From assembly GCA_013397075.1 (NCBI GenBank), contig VWZS01010166.1, positions 124,001 through 188,000 of the forward strand: 64,000 nt of DNA, in the 5' to 3' direction. The notes beneath the pieces were generated by a model, which had not been told where the DNA came from, did no database searches, and saw only the letters and a list, made by a program, of their open reading frames with translations. This document shows positions 24,775-36,162 of the stretch, in pieces (within the stretch, counting starts at the first letter, position 1; each line of letters begins with the position of its first letter). The position numbers and the translations under genes are program-made. Source of the stretch: Rhabdornis inornatus (taxonomy: Eukaryota; Chordata; Aves; Passeriformes; Rhabdornithidae).

Positions 24775-25559
24775 TTTCTTTCCAAATGACACTTCCANNN
24801 CTTTCCAAATGACACTTCCAAGAGGCAACCTGACTTCTTCACCCAAGGTTTCATCATAGATTTCCTTCAGGAAGGAAGTTTGTATATTCACACATATATA
24901 CACATACATATACATATATATATATATATATATAGACATATATACATATGTACGTTTCACATAACAAAGTGGCTTGCTTTACAATCATTAGTCAGACCTC
25001 AAATGCCTTTTACTCACTAGAGAAGTATGCTGAACCTGCACAACATACAGCTTGGGTGGTATCACACACAGGGTGTTACGATACAAGACAAGTGCTCGGC
25101 ACTTTATTGAATGTATTGCCAGATAACTGCTTATCCTGTGTGGACACAGTCCCTGAACATTTTCCCTAACAGTTTCCACCAACTCTACAGCTTCCCCAGT
25201 CCGATGACGCTGCAGAACATAACAGGAAGTTCCATCCTCCCTAAAAGTCATGCTAGAGTCACAGGAAGATAAGAAATAAAAAATGTTTCCAAACAAATTC
25301 AACCAACGACAGAAAACTGTAACAGCTAGAACCCACTCACTGAGGAAAATCTTTCATGAGCAGTTAGCAACTTTCCTTTCTGTCTGCAGCACTCCACATG
25401 ACAGCAGCAGGGAATCCCACATGGGACCAACGGAGCAGGAACACACACCTCACTACCGCAGCTTTAGCTCGCCAGAGCTCTGCATCTGAACTTCTTCTTC
25501 CTTTTTTATTTATTACCTCACAGCAGAAGTGTAAAACCTCTTTCGCTCCGGCTCCTTCT

Positions 25560-26130
25560 CAGGAGGCAGCCGGGGCCCCGCACAAGCGCCAGCCAAGGAA
25601 GCCGAGGCCATCTGACCTGGCCATCTGACACCGTGACTTTACGATTTTCAGGGAAGAGAGGGCGCCAGCCACACTCACTGACTCCTTGTACCCACGGACT
25701 GACCATAGGCATGCTTTCACCACCGCCTCTCCAAACGCATGGCCACCTCGGCGGCGGCAGCACCTCCGCGCTCCCGGCACGGATCAGGCCCGTGTCGCAC
25801 CGTCCAGCTCTGGTCTGAACCGCTCGGGGAGGCGGCAGAGAGGCAGCTGCGGGAGGGCCCCGCTCCTTTCCCCGCAAAGCGGAGGGGCCGCTAACACCGC
25901 CCCCAGCACTAACACAACGCCGCCGCCCAAGCCCCGCGCCCGCCTCACCTCGGCTCCGGCCGCTGCCCCGCGCCTGCGCCGCCCCGCCCCGCCCCTGCCG
26001 CACACCGCGGGTCCGCAGGCGCGGCACCGCCCCGGGCTGGGACGGGGTGGCCGCCCCGGGGTCGGGACTGCGTGCAGGGCCGTGGGTAGCCGTCCTGGTG
26101 TATTCCTGGTAGAGGGAGTGGGTCGAATCT
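25560..26130. promoter_or_regulatory. C9orf72: CpG-island promoter of C9orf72
   Basis: This is the only strongly GC- and CpG-rich block in the window, and it sits just upstream of C9orf72. It contains tandem GC boxes (GCCCCGCCCCGCCCC at about 25981-25995), typical Sp1 sites, and two NRF1-like GC-rich elements (about 25970-25980 and 26013-26024). No TATA box is evident, as expected for a broadly expressed gene. GGGGCC hexamers occur only singly, not as a tandem tract. Confidence 0.8.
25949..26040 (-). other. C9orf72: C9orf72 non-coding exon 1 (5' end uncertain)
   Basis: A good minus-strand donor, CCGAG before GTGAGG, places the exon end at 25949. The start is placed near the GC boxes and is a guess. 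A second weaker donor (GTGAGT, plus strand about 25670-25675) could belong to an alternative first exon. Intron 1 as assembled is 2408 bp, but about 900 bp of it is a false duplicate. Confidence 0.5.
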
Positions 26131-26258
26131 GGCGGGTCACAGGGGAAGGGAGCAGGCCCAACGCAGTGTAGTTTGCGGAGGAAGCCAAAAGACAAAAGTG
26201 TATTGTGGCAGGAGGATCCGGCACAATTTATGAAGGGGGTTTTAGGCCTAAAAGAGGA

Positions 26259-26275
26259 NNNNNNNNNNNNNNNNN
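26259..26275. other. 17-N assembly gap
   Basis: A run of unknown bases just outside the CpG island. Any open frame that crosses it is meaningless. Confidence 0.99.
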
Positions 26276-26280
26276 AGGAA

Positions 26281-26330
26281 GTTGATAATGACGGAATTGG
26301 GTTGGTTGGTGGACGCATCAGGTAAGTGAC
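26281..26330 (+). other. Candidate divergent-transcript splice donor
   Basis: A near-perfect donor, CATCAG before GTAAGTG, occurs on the plus strand with GT at 26322-26323, some 300 bp upstream of C9orf72 exon 1 and in the opposite direction. CpG-island promoters often produce divergent non-coding RNAs, so this may be the end of a lncRNA first exon. There is no other evidence. Confidence 0.25.
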
Positions 26331-27264
26331 GGGCTGCAGTGCAAGGAGTTATTTTTCCCCCTGACAAAGAATGCATCTAGCTATTAAACCTAAGGCTGCA
26401 CACCTTCACAGAAATTAGAGAGCATGCAACCCAGAGAAGGTGGAAACAAACTCAGACCCTGAGCTCAAGTGACAACACATCACAATTTTATTTGTGTTTT
26501 TAGTATGGCAACCCGAATCATCATCATGACTTCATGCTTTAGAATAAGGGAGTACATTGGCAAAAAGGGAAAGAAAGAAAACATAGTGGATTTCAGTTGC
26601 TCAGCCTGGTGGAGTAAAGACAGGGAAACATGGTATTACCTAGCTGCCCTGCTTCAGTGAAACCATGTGTGCACTCAGTGCAAGCTTGCATCACTTTGTA
26701 AAACATGTTGAAGAAAGCTAATTTCACTGTAACAAAATTCTATTTCAGCCAGAGCAAATTGCCACAAAATTAATGTCCTAGCTAAAAGAGAGCAAATGGG
26801 AAGGGTTGGTTGAGATTTCAAGAAACAGGGGCGCTCAGTAGTAGTACAGGTATCAGTGATGAGATTACGCTTTATGTACACATAAGCAACATGAAGGCAG
26901 ATTTTGAGAAAGCAAAGCTTGTCTCTTCTGTCCCCACCTATTCATTCTTATAAGAGGTGAATGATGGGCCTTTCCTCAGTACTTCTGGTTGATGGTTTGA
27001 AGCTTTTTCACATCCGTGTTAGAACCAGTAAAGCATGCTTGCGCTGTCACTGCATGTTCATTGGGTGTCTTGTTACTAATTTTAACTTGTTCTTAGAGAC
27101 ACTGACTTTAGCAAGTACTGGGGCCCATGCAAATTTGAGCTTGACCTGTGAATATAAATTGATTACACAGAACTTCGGGTATTGATTCTAGCTGCCCCTC
27201 ACCAGTTTTTTGTATGTGAGTGGTGCTGTCCCAGACTGCTGTCATTATGTTAGTACTTTGCTGA

Positions 27265-27430
27265 TCACAGAATGGGTCAGATTGGAAGGGACCAGAGTGG
27301 GTCAGCTGGTTCAACCTCCCTGCTCAAGCAGGGTTGTCCCAAAGCACATGGCACAGGAAGGATTGTGTCCAGATGGTTCCTGAATATCTCCAGTGAGGGA
27401 GAATTCACAAACCTGTTCCAGTGCAATCTC
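27265..27430 (-). mobile_element. CR1 LINE 3' fragment
   Basis: The plus strand reads as the reverse complement of a CR1 tail: 'cacagaatgggtcagattgg', 'caacctccctgctcaagcag', 'tgtccagatggttcctgaat', 'cacaaacctgttcc'. The element is therefore minus strand. Confidence 0.85.
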
Positions 27431-30400
27431 TAAATGCACAGGCATGACAGTGTAGGGACCCATTAGTTACAGAAAGCAGCTTGAAATTCTAGAGCCGCTC
27501 TGCTGAAGTTAAAAATTTTCAAATAGGATTTAGGGATACAGAAATTTGAAGTGCTGAGGCATTTCATTTTAAGGAGACTCCCTCTCCACCCCCTGCCCCA
27601 CTAGGATTCTTACACACATGAAAAGAGTGATTTGATGCCCTGAAGAAAAGTGTTACATCTGCATGCCTTCATGACTGGTAACATGGCTGCAAAATGTCTG
27701 TGTAAATGGATGGTGGGAGGAAGCATGAATATGACAAAAAAGCTTGTAGCAAATAGCTGTGTTGGAGCTCAGGGAACCCTGGTCTTCCTCTGAACAGATG
27801 TCAGTAACTCTTACGCAGCAGCAGTTCAGCTTTGTACAGGCTGGAGAGATAGATACAGATACAGGCAGTAAAATGAGTTAACTCCTTCTTGGCTGCTGAA
27901 ATCACACTGACAGTTCCTCTTCAACTGCCAGAAATTAAAAAAATTGAAAACCAAAATCAGTGTCTTAAAAGATGCCAACCATCAATTAGAAACATGTGAA
28001 AAAATGGTGATACTGTTTTATTTATGATGGATCAGTGGTCATGTGAATTCCAAGTGTTTTCTTGATTCTAGCGTTGTTTTTAAATCACAGCAAGACAGGA
28101 TCAGCTATACTAACCACTAGAGTGGTTTTGACTTGGCAAAAATAATAAGAATGTGGAGTCTACACTATATTGCTGTGTCATCAGTTAGAACTAAATAAAT
28201 TACAAAACTGAAGAAAAGGAGAATTCACCCCTGGGATATAACCAGCTGTGTTGTTTGATTCTAACACTGCTGATGGAGAGTGCTGTCTCAATAAGGTAAT
28301 AAGTTATGTCAAAGAAAACATGCAATTATCCATGAAGAGTTTATCTGGAAAGTGGAAATAGACATGATATTTTTGATAAATAAGAGATAAGGTCATGTGG
28401 TATGTATACCTCTCAGATACAGTTTGTAAAACAAGTTTCTTGTAGCAGTAAGATCTTAGCTAAAGGTGGTTTTCATTAACCAAGCTCCTGTGCTGGGTTT
28501 ATTTTTCAAATAAAGGCATTGTTCAGATGCAGTTACACAGCAGACTTCTATAAATTCTAAATTCGCAAACCTATTGAAAACATCTGGTCTCGTCTGGTTT
28601 GACTTCTTCCCAACTCCAGGTGAGTATTCCCTCTCTCCTTTTTCTGCTATATGCATGTTTGTGTGATGATACAACTTAGCTCTATCGCAGATCAGTCTTA
28701 CCTGTCTAAAAGCCAATTTCTGTTTTGTTTGGGTATGTAGGCAGGCAAACCTAACCTTGGGAATAATGTTTCACTGAAGCAAGAATATGTCATTATAGCC
28801 TATTGACCTTCTAACAATGACACAAAATTGGTTATAACCCAAGACCATATTTTAAAATTAGAGATGTGCATTTTGGGAAATTTTCAAGTCTGAAAGATGC
28901 TGGGAAAACAACAGAAAACTTCTTCAATACGTGTTAAAAAGGAAGAAACCCAGAGAAACTATAGCAGCACTGCTTACTAGGGCCACAATATAAACCACTT
29001 CCTCCTCATTTTCACTTCTTCTCTAGAGGTTTGCTTCTCTTACTGTGGAAGGCTCTGACATGTATTGATGAAAATCTGTGGGAGCACACTGTTTTTAAAG
29101 GCACTAGATAGCCCCTGCTATCTATTCTGCAGTTTGCCATGGATATGCTGATTGCCACCAGCAGGGGGTTTTAAGAGATTTTAAGCTTTTCTCCGAATGG
29201 CCCAGTACTAGTCTATTAGGATAGTCATATCTGGGAGATGTTTTAAAATCTTCTACATGAGTGCATTAGCCTTTATGTACCATTGAGAGTAGGGGAGTGT
29301 AAAGTATTCTCATTGACCTTCCAGCTACCATAAAAGGCCCTCTTGAATTCTGGGTACCAAAACAGACCAAATACTTGCCATCACTGAGCAGACTGCTAAA
29401 AAAAAATGAATCTTTCATAATCAGGTATGGCTGCAGAGGATTTATCAGGAAGTGTGATGTTTGATGGACACTTTTCTATTCTACTGTTTGTCCGTATACT
29501 CATGCTTTTATTTGGTGAAGAAGGGAAGTCAGGAAGGCCAGTAAGTAAGCCAGTAACTTCTGAGACACAGCATTTCTGTAGTTGAAGGTCTTTTTCTGCT
29601 TTTAACAGAATATTAAAGTACACACTTTTCAAAAACACTGATTTTTCACTTCATTATTTCCAATATTATTTCCACTTGAAAGGAGGTCAGTGCTTTCAAT
29701 GGCATGTCCCTCACTGCTGCCAAAGATTTTTGGAATGGGTCAGACACTTGCTGGATAGTCAGCAGAAGCTGGTTGGTAGTTCAGTAACAAGCCGAACATA
29801 GGTAAAAGGTCTTCCAAGGCAGTACCTTTGGTTTAGTACTCAGAGATTTTTCCAGGGAAAACTGTAGGAAGTTTCTGAAGTCAATATCTGTGCTGAGGGA
29901 AAGCAGCAGGGTTCTGATGTCGCTGCTGTTCTGGTTCAGCTTTACCAGGTCTTCTTGGTGTCACCAAAGGAAATTGCTGCAAGTCTGAAGTTCTGTAAGA
30001 CTTCGTGTAAGGTGGAGGTCAAGGAAGGACAGACGGGTTTCCTTAGAGGTCACTGAAGATCAGTACCAAATTTGGAAGTAGCCAGTAGGTTTTCCTAGTG
30101 TAGTCCAGTTTGAGACCCAGTGCTAAAATTTACTTTGATGTCAGCCAAGGTCGCAACTGTCACCAAAAGCAGGCAATTCTGCTGAATTCTCCATAATTGC
30201 AATTTTCTCTTATCAGTCAATTTGATTAAATTGCTAACTGTTACACATCCAATTTTCAGTGTTTTTACAATAAGAAGCCATTTGCTTTTGAGTTGCTACC
30301 TTGGCTATGCCTATATATTCTTAGTATCACAACACATCAAAGCAATGTGCAGAGCTGGCTTAACAATCTTTTGGTAGCATATACGTACTTTCCACAGGAT

Positions 30401-33400
30401 GACCACACTCATGGAATAATGAACCCCAGGGTGCAGCTTGTTTCACTTTTGCCTGTTTCAGCATTGCAGCCCGGACCACCAAGCCACTGAGGAAGCCCCT
30501 TGCAAGGTGCCATAGGCACGTGCCAGTGGGGGTTCCCTCCCCTGTGTCCTTCACAGGAGGAGGGTGCAAGTGTTGCAGTGTGGCTACTTCGTCTGCCGGG
30601 CATCAACAACTGCCGTTCCCACTGCTGCAAATTGTTTCTCTGCTTTTATATTGCTTTTTAGGGGGATTTTTTTATCCACCGAAGTCTCTGTTAATTGCCT
30701 GATTACCATTTAGTCCATCTGATTCTTTATCTTAATCTTTAGCATTACCAGTCTTGGACAAACACGCCCGAGACAGTTTTGGTTGTCCCATTCCCATTCA
30801 CCATTACAGTGATGTCACTATCTGATCCTTTCTTGTCATGTGGCTGTTGGAACAAGAGAGCGCCCTCACAGGCATCTCAGGACTCATTCTCACACTCTAG
30901 CTCTTTGATATCAGAGAACAGAATTAACCTTAGAAAGATGGGTTTGTAGCTGAAAGGATGAGGATCCAGAAGAGCCAAATTCTGTCCTGTCTGCATATTC
31001 ATAACTTGCCATATGTTGAAATGTATTTCAACTTACAATGCAGAAGGCATTATAAGAGTAAAAACACAGCCTTAGAACCAGAACAGTCTTACACTTTGGA
31101 TAAAATACACTGTTGCTTTGATTTCCAGATGGAAAATGCTTCCACACATACTTACACTTCTAGTCATTCCACCTTTCCAGGTGTGTGACAGAACATTCTG
31201 TATTATAGTCCCCAAAACTGATTGAAGATGGCCTTACTGCTACCCATGTTGTATGGCTAAGTCAGGTTGTTGATCTCTGCTACTTATTTCAACGCTCCTA
31301 ATTCTAGAACAAACTGTAACGAGTACTTCCTGTTCAGAATGTTCCACAGGCTAGATAATGTTTTTTGTTGCTCTGATAGTGTTTTGATCATGTAATTCTT
31401 TGGTTGAAATACTTTAGAAGAGTCTCAGTGATACTGGTGTGTTCTGTACTTGAAATTTTACCAGCTGAAGGGTGATGACAAGTTCATGAAGCTGTAAATG
31501 TTGAGCTAGTCTATCAAGCTGTTTATTTGTCTTTATTGTCTTATTGCTAGCTCATTTTAATCTCCACAATTCATTTGTCATTACTGAGTCCTTTACAGGT
31601 GTCAAAGAATCTGATTTTTTAGTTCTGACAAAAATATGGTACCCAAAATTCGTGTGTTGTTTATACCAGCATGCTTACCCTCTCTGCTGCTTTTTCCATC
31701 TGTTTGTCAGAAAACGCTTCAGCTGGATTTCATGCAGAGCTTTTATATGGACTCTTAGATATGTAAACTTCTTTCTTCCTCCTCTTGGGCAAAACAAAAT
31801 TACTACAGCTGTTTTCCTACAGCTCCAAGGCCAAAGAAATATATTTCAGTACACTAGCCAGACTGAAAGTATGTATGCAAGTCTTCCTAGATCCACAAGA
31901 CATGCAGCACTACCCCATATGCAGAGGCCTGGCAGTTATTTGTAAGCAGAAAATGGCAGCATTTCTTAGTTGTATATTCAGCTAGACAGCAAGGCAGTGA
32001 AGAACAGCCACCTTTGGCATTCCCTGGTGGCTCACTTGCTCACATACTTGATCATCCAGCAACCCTGTTCTATCGCCTTGGTTCCATCACTGTGTGCAAC
32101 TCCAGCAAAAATACGACATTTGAATTTCCCAGAGCTGCATGTGACTGAGGAGCCAGTTCTACACACACTTGAACTGAGCAGTGAAGAGACGTGATCGTTT
32201 CGTAGGATCATGGTAGTTGCCAAGTGATACAGCCTTTCCGTATGGGAAAGTAGTTAAAATCCAAATACAGCTCAGCACTTTATTTTAGTCAACTGGAAAG
32301 AGAATCTCTCTTTCAGGATGGTAAGTGCAAGCCAGGTTTGTAACCATGATGAAGTGTCTGCAGGCTGCATAGATTCTAAGACAGTTGAAAGTGACTAAGT
32401 TTCTTCAAGCACCCACAGAACTGGCTAGCAATCAGATCAAATGCATTTAGCAAGCCCTCTGAGCTACATGTAAAGACTTCTGAGTAGTGTGTGGTGTGAG
32501 TTTAGAAATACAAATAAGATTTCGTGATACTTAAATGATTCCAAATACTCATTCGTCTTATCCAGTTAAACCAAATGGTGGCACAATATGTACAATATAC
32601 AAACCTTGAGTATCAGTGAGGGCTGCAGAAATGTATTGCTGTTGGAGATGTTTTTTTTTTTTGCTATTTTTTCATTCTCTGCATTTGCTTTTACTTCCAC
32701 TGGGATCAGTGGCAAAATTTCCTTTCGATTTGTAGGAGAGGACTACCTTGCCTTGAGGCAGTGCAGAATGTTGACTGCAGCTGTCAATGACAACTTCATT
32801 TTAGAACAACAATGTGGGTACAATTCAACACTTCCTCATAATGTGTACAATTATTTTCACCAGAGAAAAGATTTGGAATTTTTCTGCACCTGTTTTAATT
32901 GATCCTACTCTGAAGAGTTGCAAGCAAAGCCTGGTAACAGACACTTCTGTGGCTTTCCATCTTGACTTTAATATTTATTTTCTCTGTCCTTATTTTCCGG
33001 TTTGATTATCTTGTTTGGTTTGTTCAAATATTAGAGAATCTTTCTAAGTGATTCTGAAAAAAGGTGATTCTTCAAATATATGTTTTAATTGTTGGTTGAC
33101 TAGTTAAACTTTGAGTGGGTTATGGTAGGTTTGTGTCTTACAGATGCTTCTGTCTACATGACCTAGTAGGGCATTTTTGTTAGATGTTTTATTTCTGCTT
33201 TACTTTCATGTATTACTGTCATGAACATGATGAAAAAAACAGTGTGTGTTGGGATACTGAGGTTCTAAAACTGGTGGTGGTGGCACTATTATCATCCTTA
33301 ATAATGACACATGCGCACTCATTCCCAATGCAGCATTCACCAAGTCTTGACTTTCTTGTTTTTTTCTTCTTTTGGGAGGATTGTTGCTGATCCTGGAGAG

Positions 33401-35285
33401 CTGGGGGAAAAAGTGTTGATTTTCTGGTGCTTGCAGTTGCTGACCTTGAGTGTCGGTGGCCAAATCCCCTAACACCTCTGAGCACTTTTTTGGGTGCATT
33501 TTCAAGGAATTTCCTCTTTTTCCTATTTTATAAACATGCTTTTCTTCATCTAAATATATGTAGAAACATGTAATCTGCCTCTAAATTGAGGGGTTAGCCT
33601 TATGGCACATACTTTTTTTTTATTGTGGGGTTTAGTCATGTCACTTCAGTTTAATCTAGAGTGTTTCTATGTTTTGCAACAAGCCTAGGTTGTAGCTAGC
33701 AAATAGTAGACCTGGGCTTGAGAATTCAGAAGCTCAGTTTTGGACATTCACCCCTCATGTCTGTGGTTATCTCCTGCCTGTTGATGTTAAAAATCTAAGG
33801 TATTGTCCATGACAGTTAAAAATACCAATATTTAAAAGATGTAAAGAATACAAATTATTCTATGGTCTGCTTTCAGTTTTTCTAGTCTTGAACTGAGGAA
33901 TCTTATGCTTACTTTCTTGTCCATTTTTCTGGTATCATGCCATTAATTTTCTGCTTGGATTAATAAATTCTTATCAGGCATTTTAAAGCTACTCTGCTAT
34001 TGAAAGGGGACTGATGTGGCCTTATGTCATTGCCTTGTTGCAAAAAGCAATTGTATTTTTAGATGATGCTGAAAAACAATGAACAGTTTCAGACTAAGCT
34101 CAGATTTTTTTTAAAGACTGGTTATAGCAGTGAGGTACCACATCAAGTATAACAAATATTTATATTTAAGAAATATAAGAAAATACTTAGATAGAAACAC
34201 CAAAGAATGTCTAGTATTGCTTCCTCTTCAAAAACATAGAAACACACCTCAAAACCAAGGTCTCTGTTCTCTCCATTTGGCAGAATTATAAAACTTCCAG
34301 ATGGAGTTTTGCCTCAGAGAGTAGCTTGGATTAATAGCTAAAAATAGTAATGCATCCAGGGAAGAATAAAATTGGTGGGCTAGAAATATGGCACTAAGAG
34401 CACTTAGTGACATGAATTTGTCATTTCTGCAACACTTAACTCCACAGGAATTTGACTCATACATGACTTAAATCTTCAAGCAAAGTATAAGATCTATACA
34501 TCTTCACTGACGAGGTTAATAATTGCTTTCTTTCCAAAATGCAGGACAAAGTACCTGGCCTCCACAGCAGAAATGTGTTAGAGAAATATGAGATATTAGA
34601 ACTAAAGCTCAGGTGCTGAAGAACAAGCTCTTTCCAGAGAACTAATGAGGGAAAATTGAGTAATTTTTATTTTCTTAATATTAAAACCTAAAAATACTGA
34701 AAGAAGAATTGACTTTGATGGAGGAAAAAGGAAACGCATTTTCCCCACTACTGGTTCATTTCTTTTTCAGGATTTATTAATGGCAGAGGAAGTAAACTCA
34801 AATATCGGAAGCAAGGATTAAATCTCCCATTTTTTATTCAAAATTGGCATGTAAGATTACAAATTTTGTTTAAAAAATAATTTAGAAATCTTGAAAGTTG
34901 TTTCCTTGTTCACAGGCAGATGCAAGGAATCTATCAGTCATCACAGCTAGTGTTGCAGGACAGGAGAATTGCTCTGTGTTTGTTGTCCTGTTATAATAAT
35001 GCACTTTACAAGAAACTTAAAACACTGCAGTGCTGAATCCACAATCTTCATGCTATTCTAATACTTGTAAAAGACACCTTTTCATATGTTTGTGTTTCAT
35101 CGAGAAACATAACAAAAGTGGCAAGGAATAAGCTCATCTCTTACTAAAATAAGTATTTGAGATCAAAACCTGTAGCAGGAGTTCAGAGTCTTTTCTATAA
35201 CATGCCTGTCACTACTCAGTTCAAAGCAGTGGTGCTGCTATGATATAAGGGAGCTGGCTAAGTGACAGCTCTTTAGGATGGTTTG
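27431..35285. other. Gene-poor intergenic sequence upstream of C9orf72
   Basis: No gene is recognised. Open frames are short and lack familiar motifs. A stretch at about 29700-30800 has some LTR-like composition on the minus strand (see findings). Confidence 0.6.
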
Positions 35286-36162
35286 TGTTGGGTTTGCAGG
35301 GCAAGGATTTGGTGCCACAGGGGCTACAGGGGTGGCGGCTTCTGTGAGAAGAATCCTCTGTAGACCATCATGAAGACCATGGTGAGGCAGCTGCCTCCAC
35401 AGTCTGTGGAGGTCCATGGTGGAGCAGAAATCTGCCTGCAGCCCATGGAGAATTCCAGGCCTGGAGCAGGTGGATGTCCAGAGGAGACTGTGAACTGGTA
35501 GAGACTCCATGCTGGAGCAGGCTCCTGGCAGGACCTACGTCCCCATGGATGGAGGAGCCCACACTGGAGCAGGTTTTCTGGCAGGACTTGTGACCCCATG
35601 GGGGATCCAGGCTGGAGCAGTCTTCCTGAGGGACTGCACCCCATAGAAGGCATCCATGAGAGAGCAGTTCATGAAGAGCTGCAGCCTGTGGGAAGGTCTC
35701 AGACCGGGGAAGTTCATGCAGGTTTCTCTCCCATGGGAGGAACCCTCTGCTGGAGCAGGGAAGCAGTGTGAGAAGACCTCTTCCTGAGGGAGAAGTAGTG
35801 GCAGAGACAACATGTGATGAACTGACTGCAGCTCCTATTTCCCCCTCTCCGTTTGCTGCTGGTGAACAGGAAGTGGAGAAAAACGGGGGTGAAGTAAAGA
35901 AGGGAGAGCTGGGGGAAATGGCTTTAGGATTTACTTTTACTTCTCATTACCCTACTCTGATCTGATTTGTAACAAGTTCATTTAGTTGCTCCAAGTTGAG
36001 TCTGTTTTGGCTGTAACACTAACTGGTGAGTAATCTCTCCCTGTCCTTAGCTTGACCAACAAGGCTTTTGTTTATTTTCTATCTTCAGTCCAGCTGAGGA
36101 GGGCAGTGATAGAGCAGCTTTGGTGGGTACTTGGTGTCCAGCCAGGGTCAACCCACCATGCA
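35286..36162 (+). mobile_element. Solo LTR of a common avian ERV family
   Basis: It begins TGTTGGGTTTGC and ends AACCCACCA, an imperfect terminal inverted pair. Inside are repeated modules built on 'ctggagcagg' and 'ccatggaggtccatggtgg' types, and the terminal motif 'gtccagccagggtcaaccca', which I recognise from many bird genomes. Compared with the family as I recall it, a stretch near the start (around 35350) is missing. There is no internal retroviral sequence. Confidence 0.8.

Larger units (their letters stand above)
24346..25246. repeat. Second copy of the block, probably a false assembly duplication
   Basis: The copy begins directly after the N at 24345 and ends at the point where the first copy met that N (CCCTAAAA). 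Inside it, a 20-base segment is itself repeated on both sides of an NNN (24778-24797 and 24801-24820). Ns at both junctions point to overlapping contig ends that were not merged. It holds a second copy of the C9orf72 ATG (24373-24375), 10 codons and the acceptor. Confidence 0.9.

Noticed and set aside
25518..26318. 266-codon minus-strand open frame through the CpG island
   Set aside because: It crosses the 17-N gap, is low in stops only because the DNA is GC-rich, and contains no recognisable domain. The overlapping frames at 25686-26171 (plus) and 25784-26224 (minus) are explained in the same way.
35238..35813. Several 60-110 codon minus-strand frames
   Set aside because: They overlap the avian LTR at 35286-36162 and come from its repeated modules.
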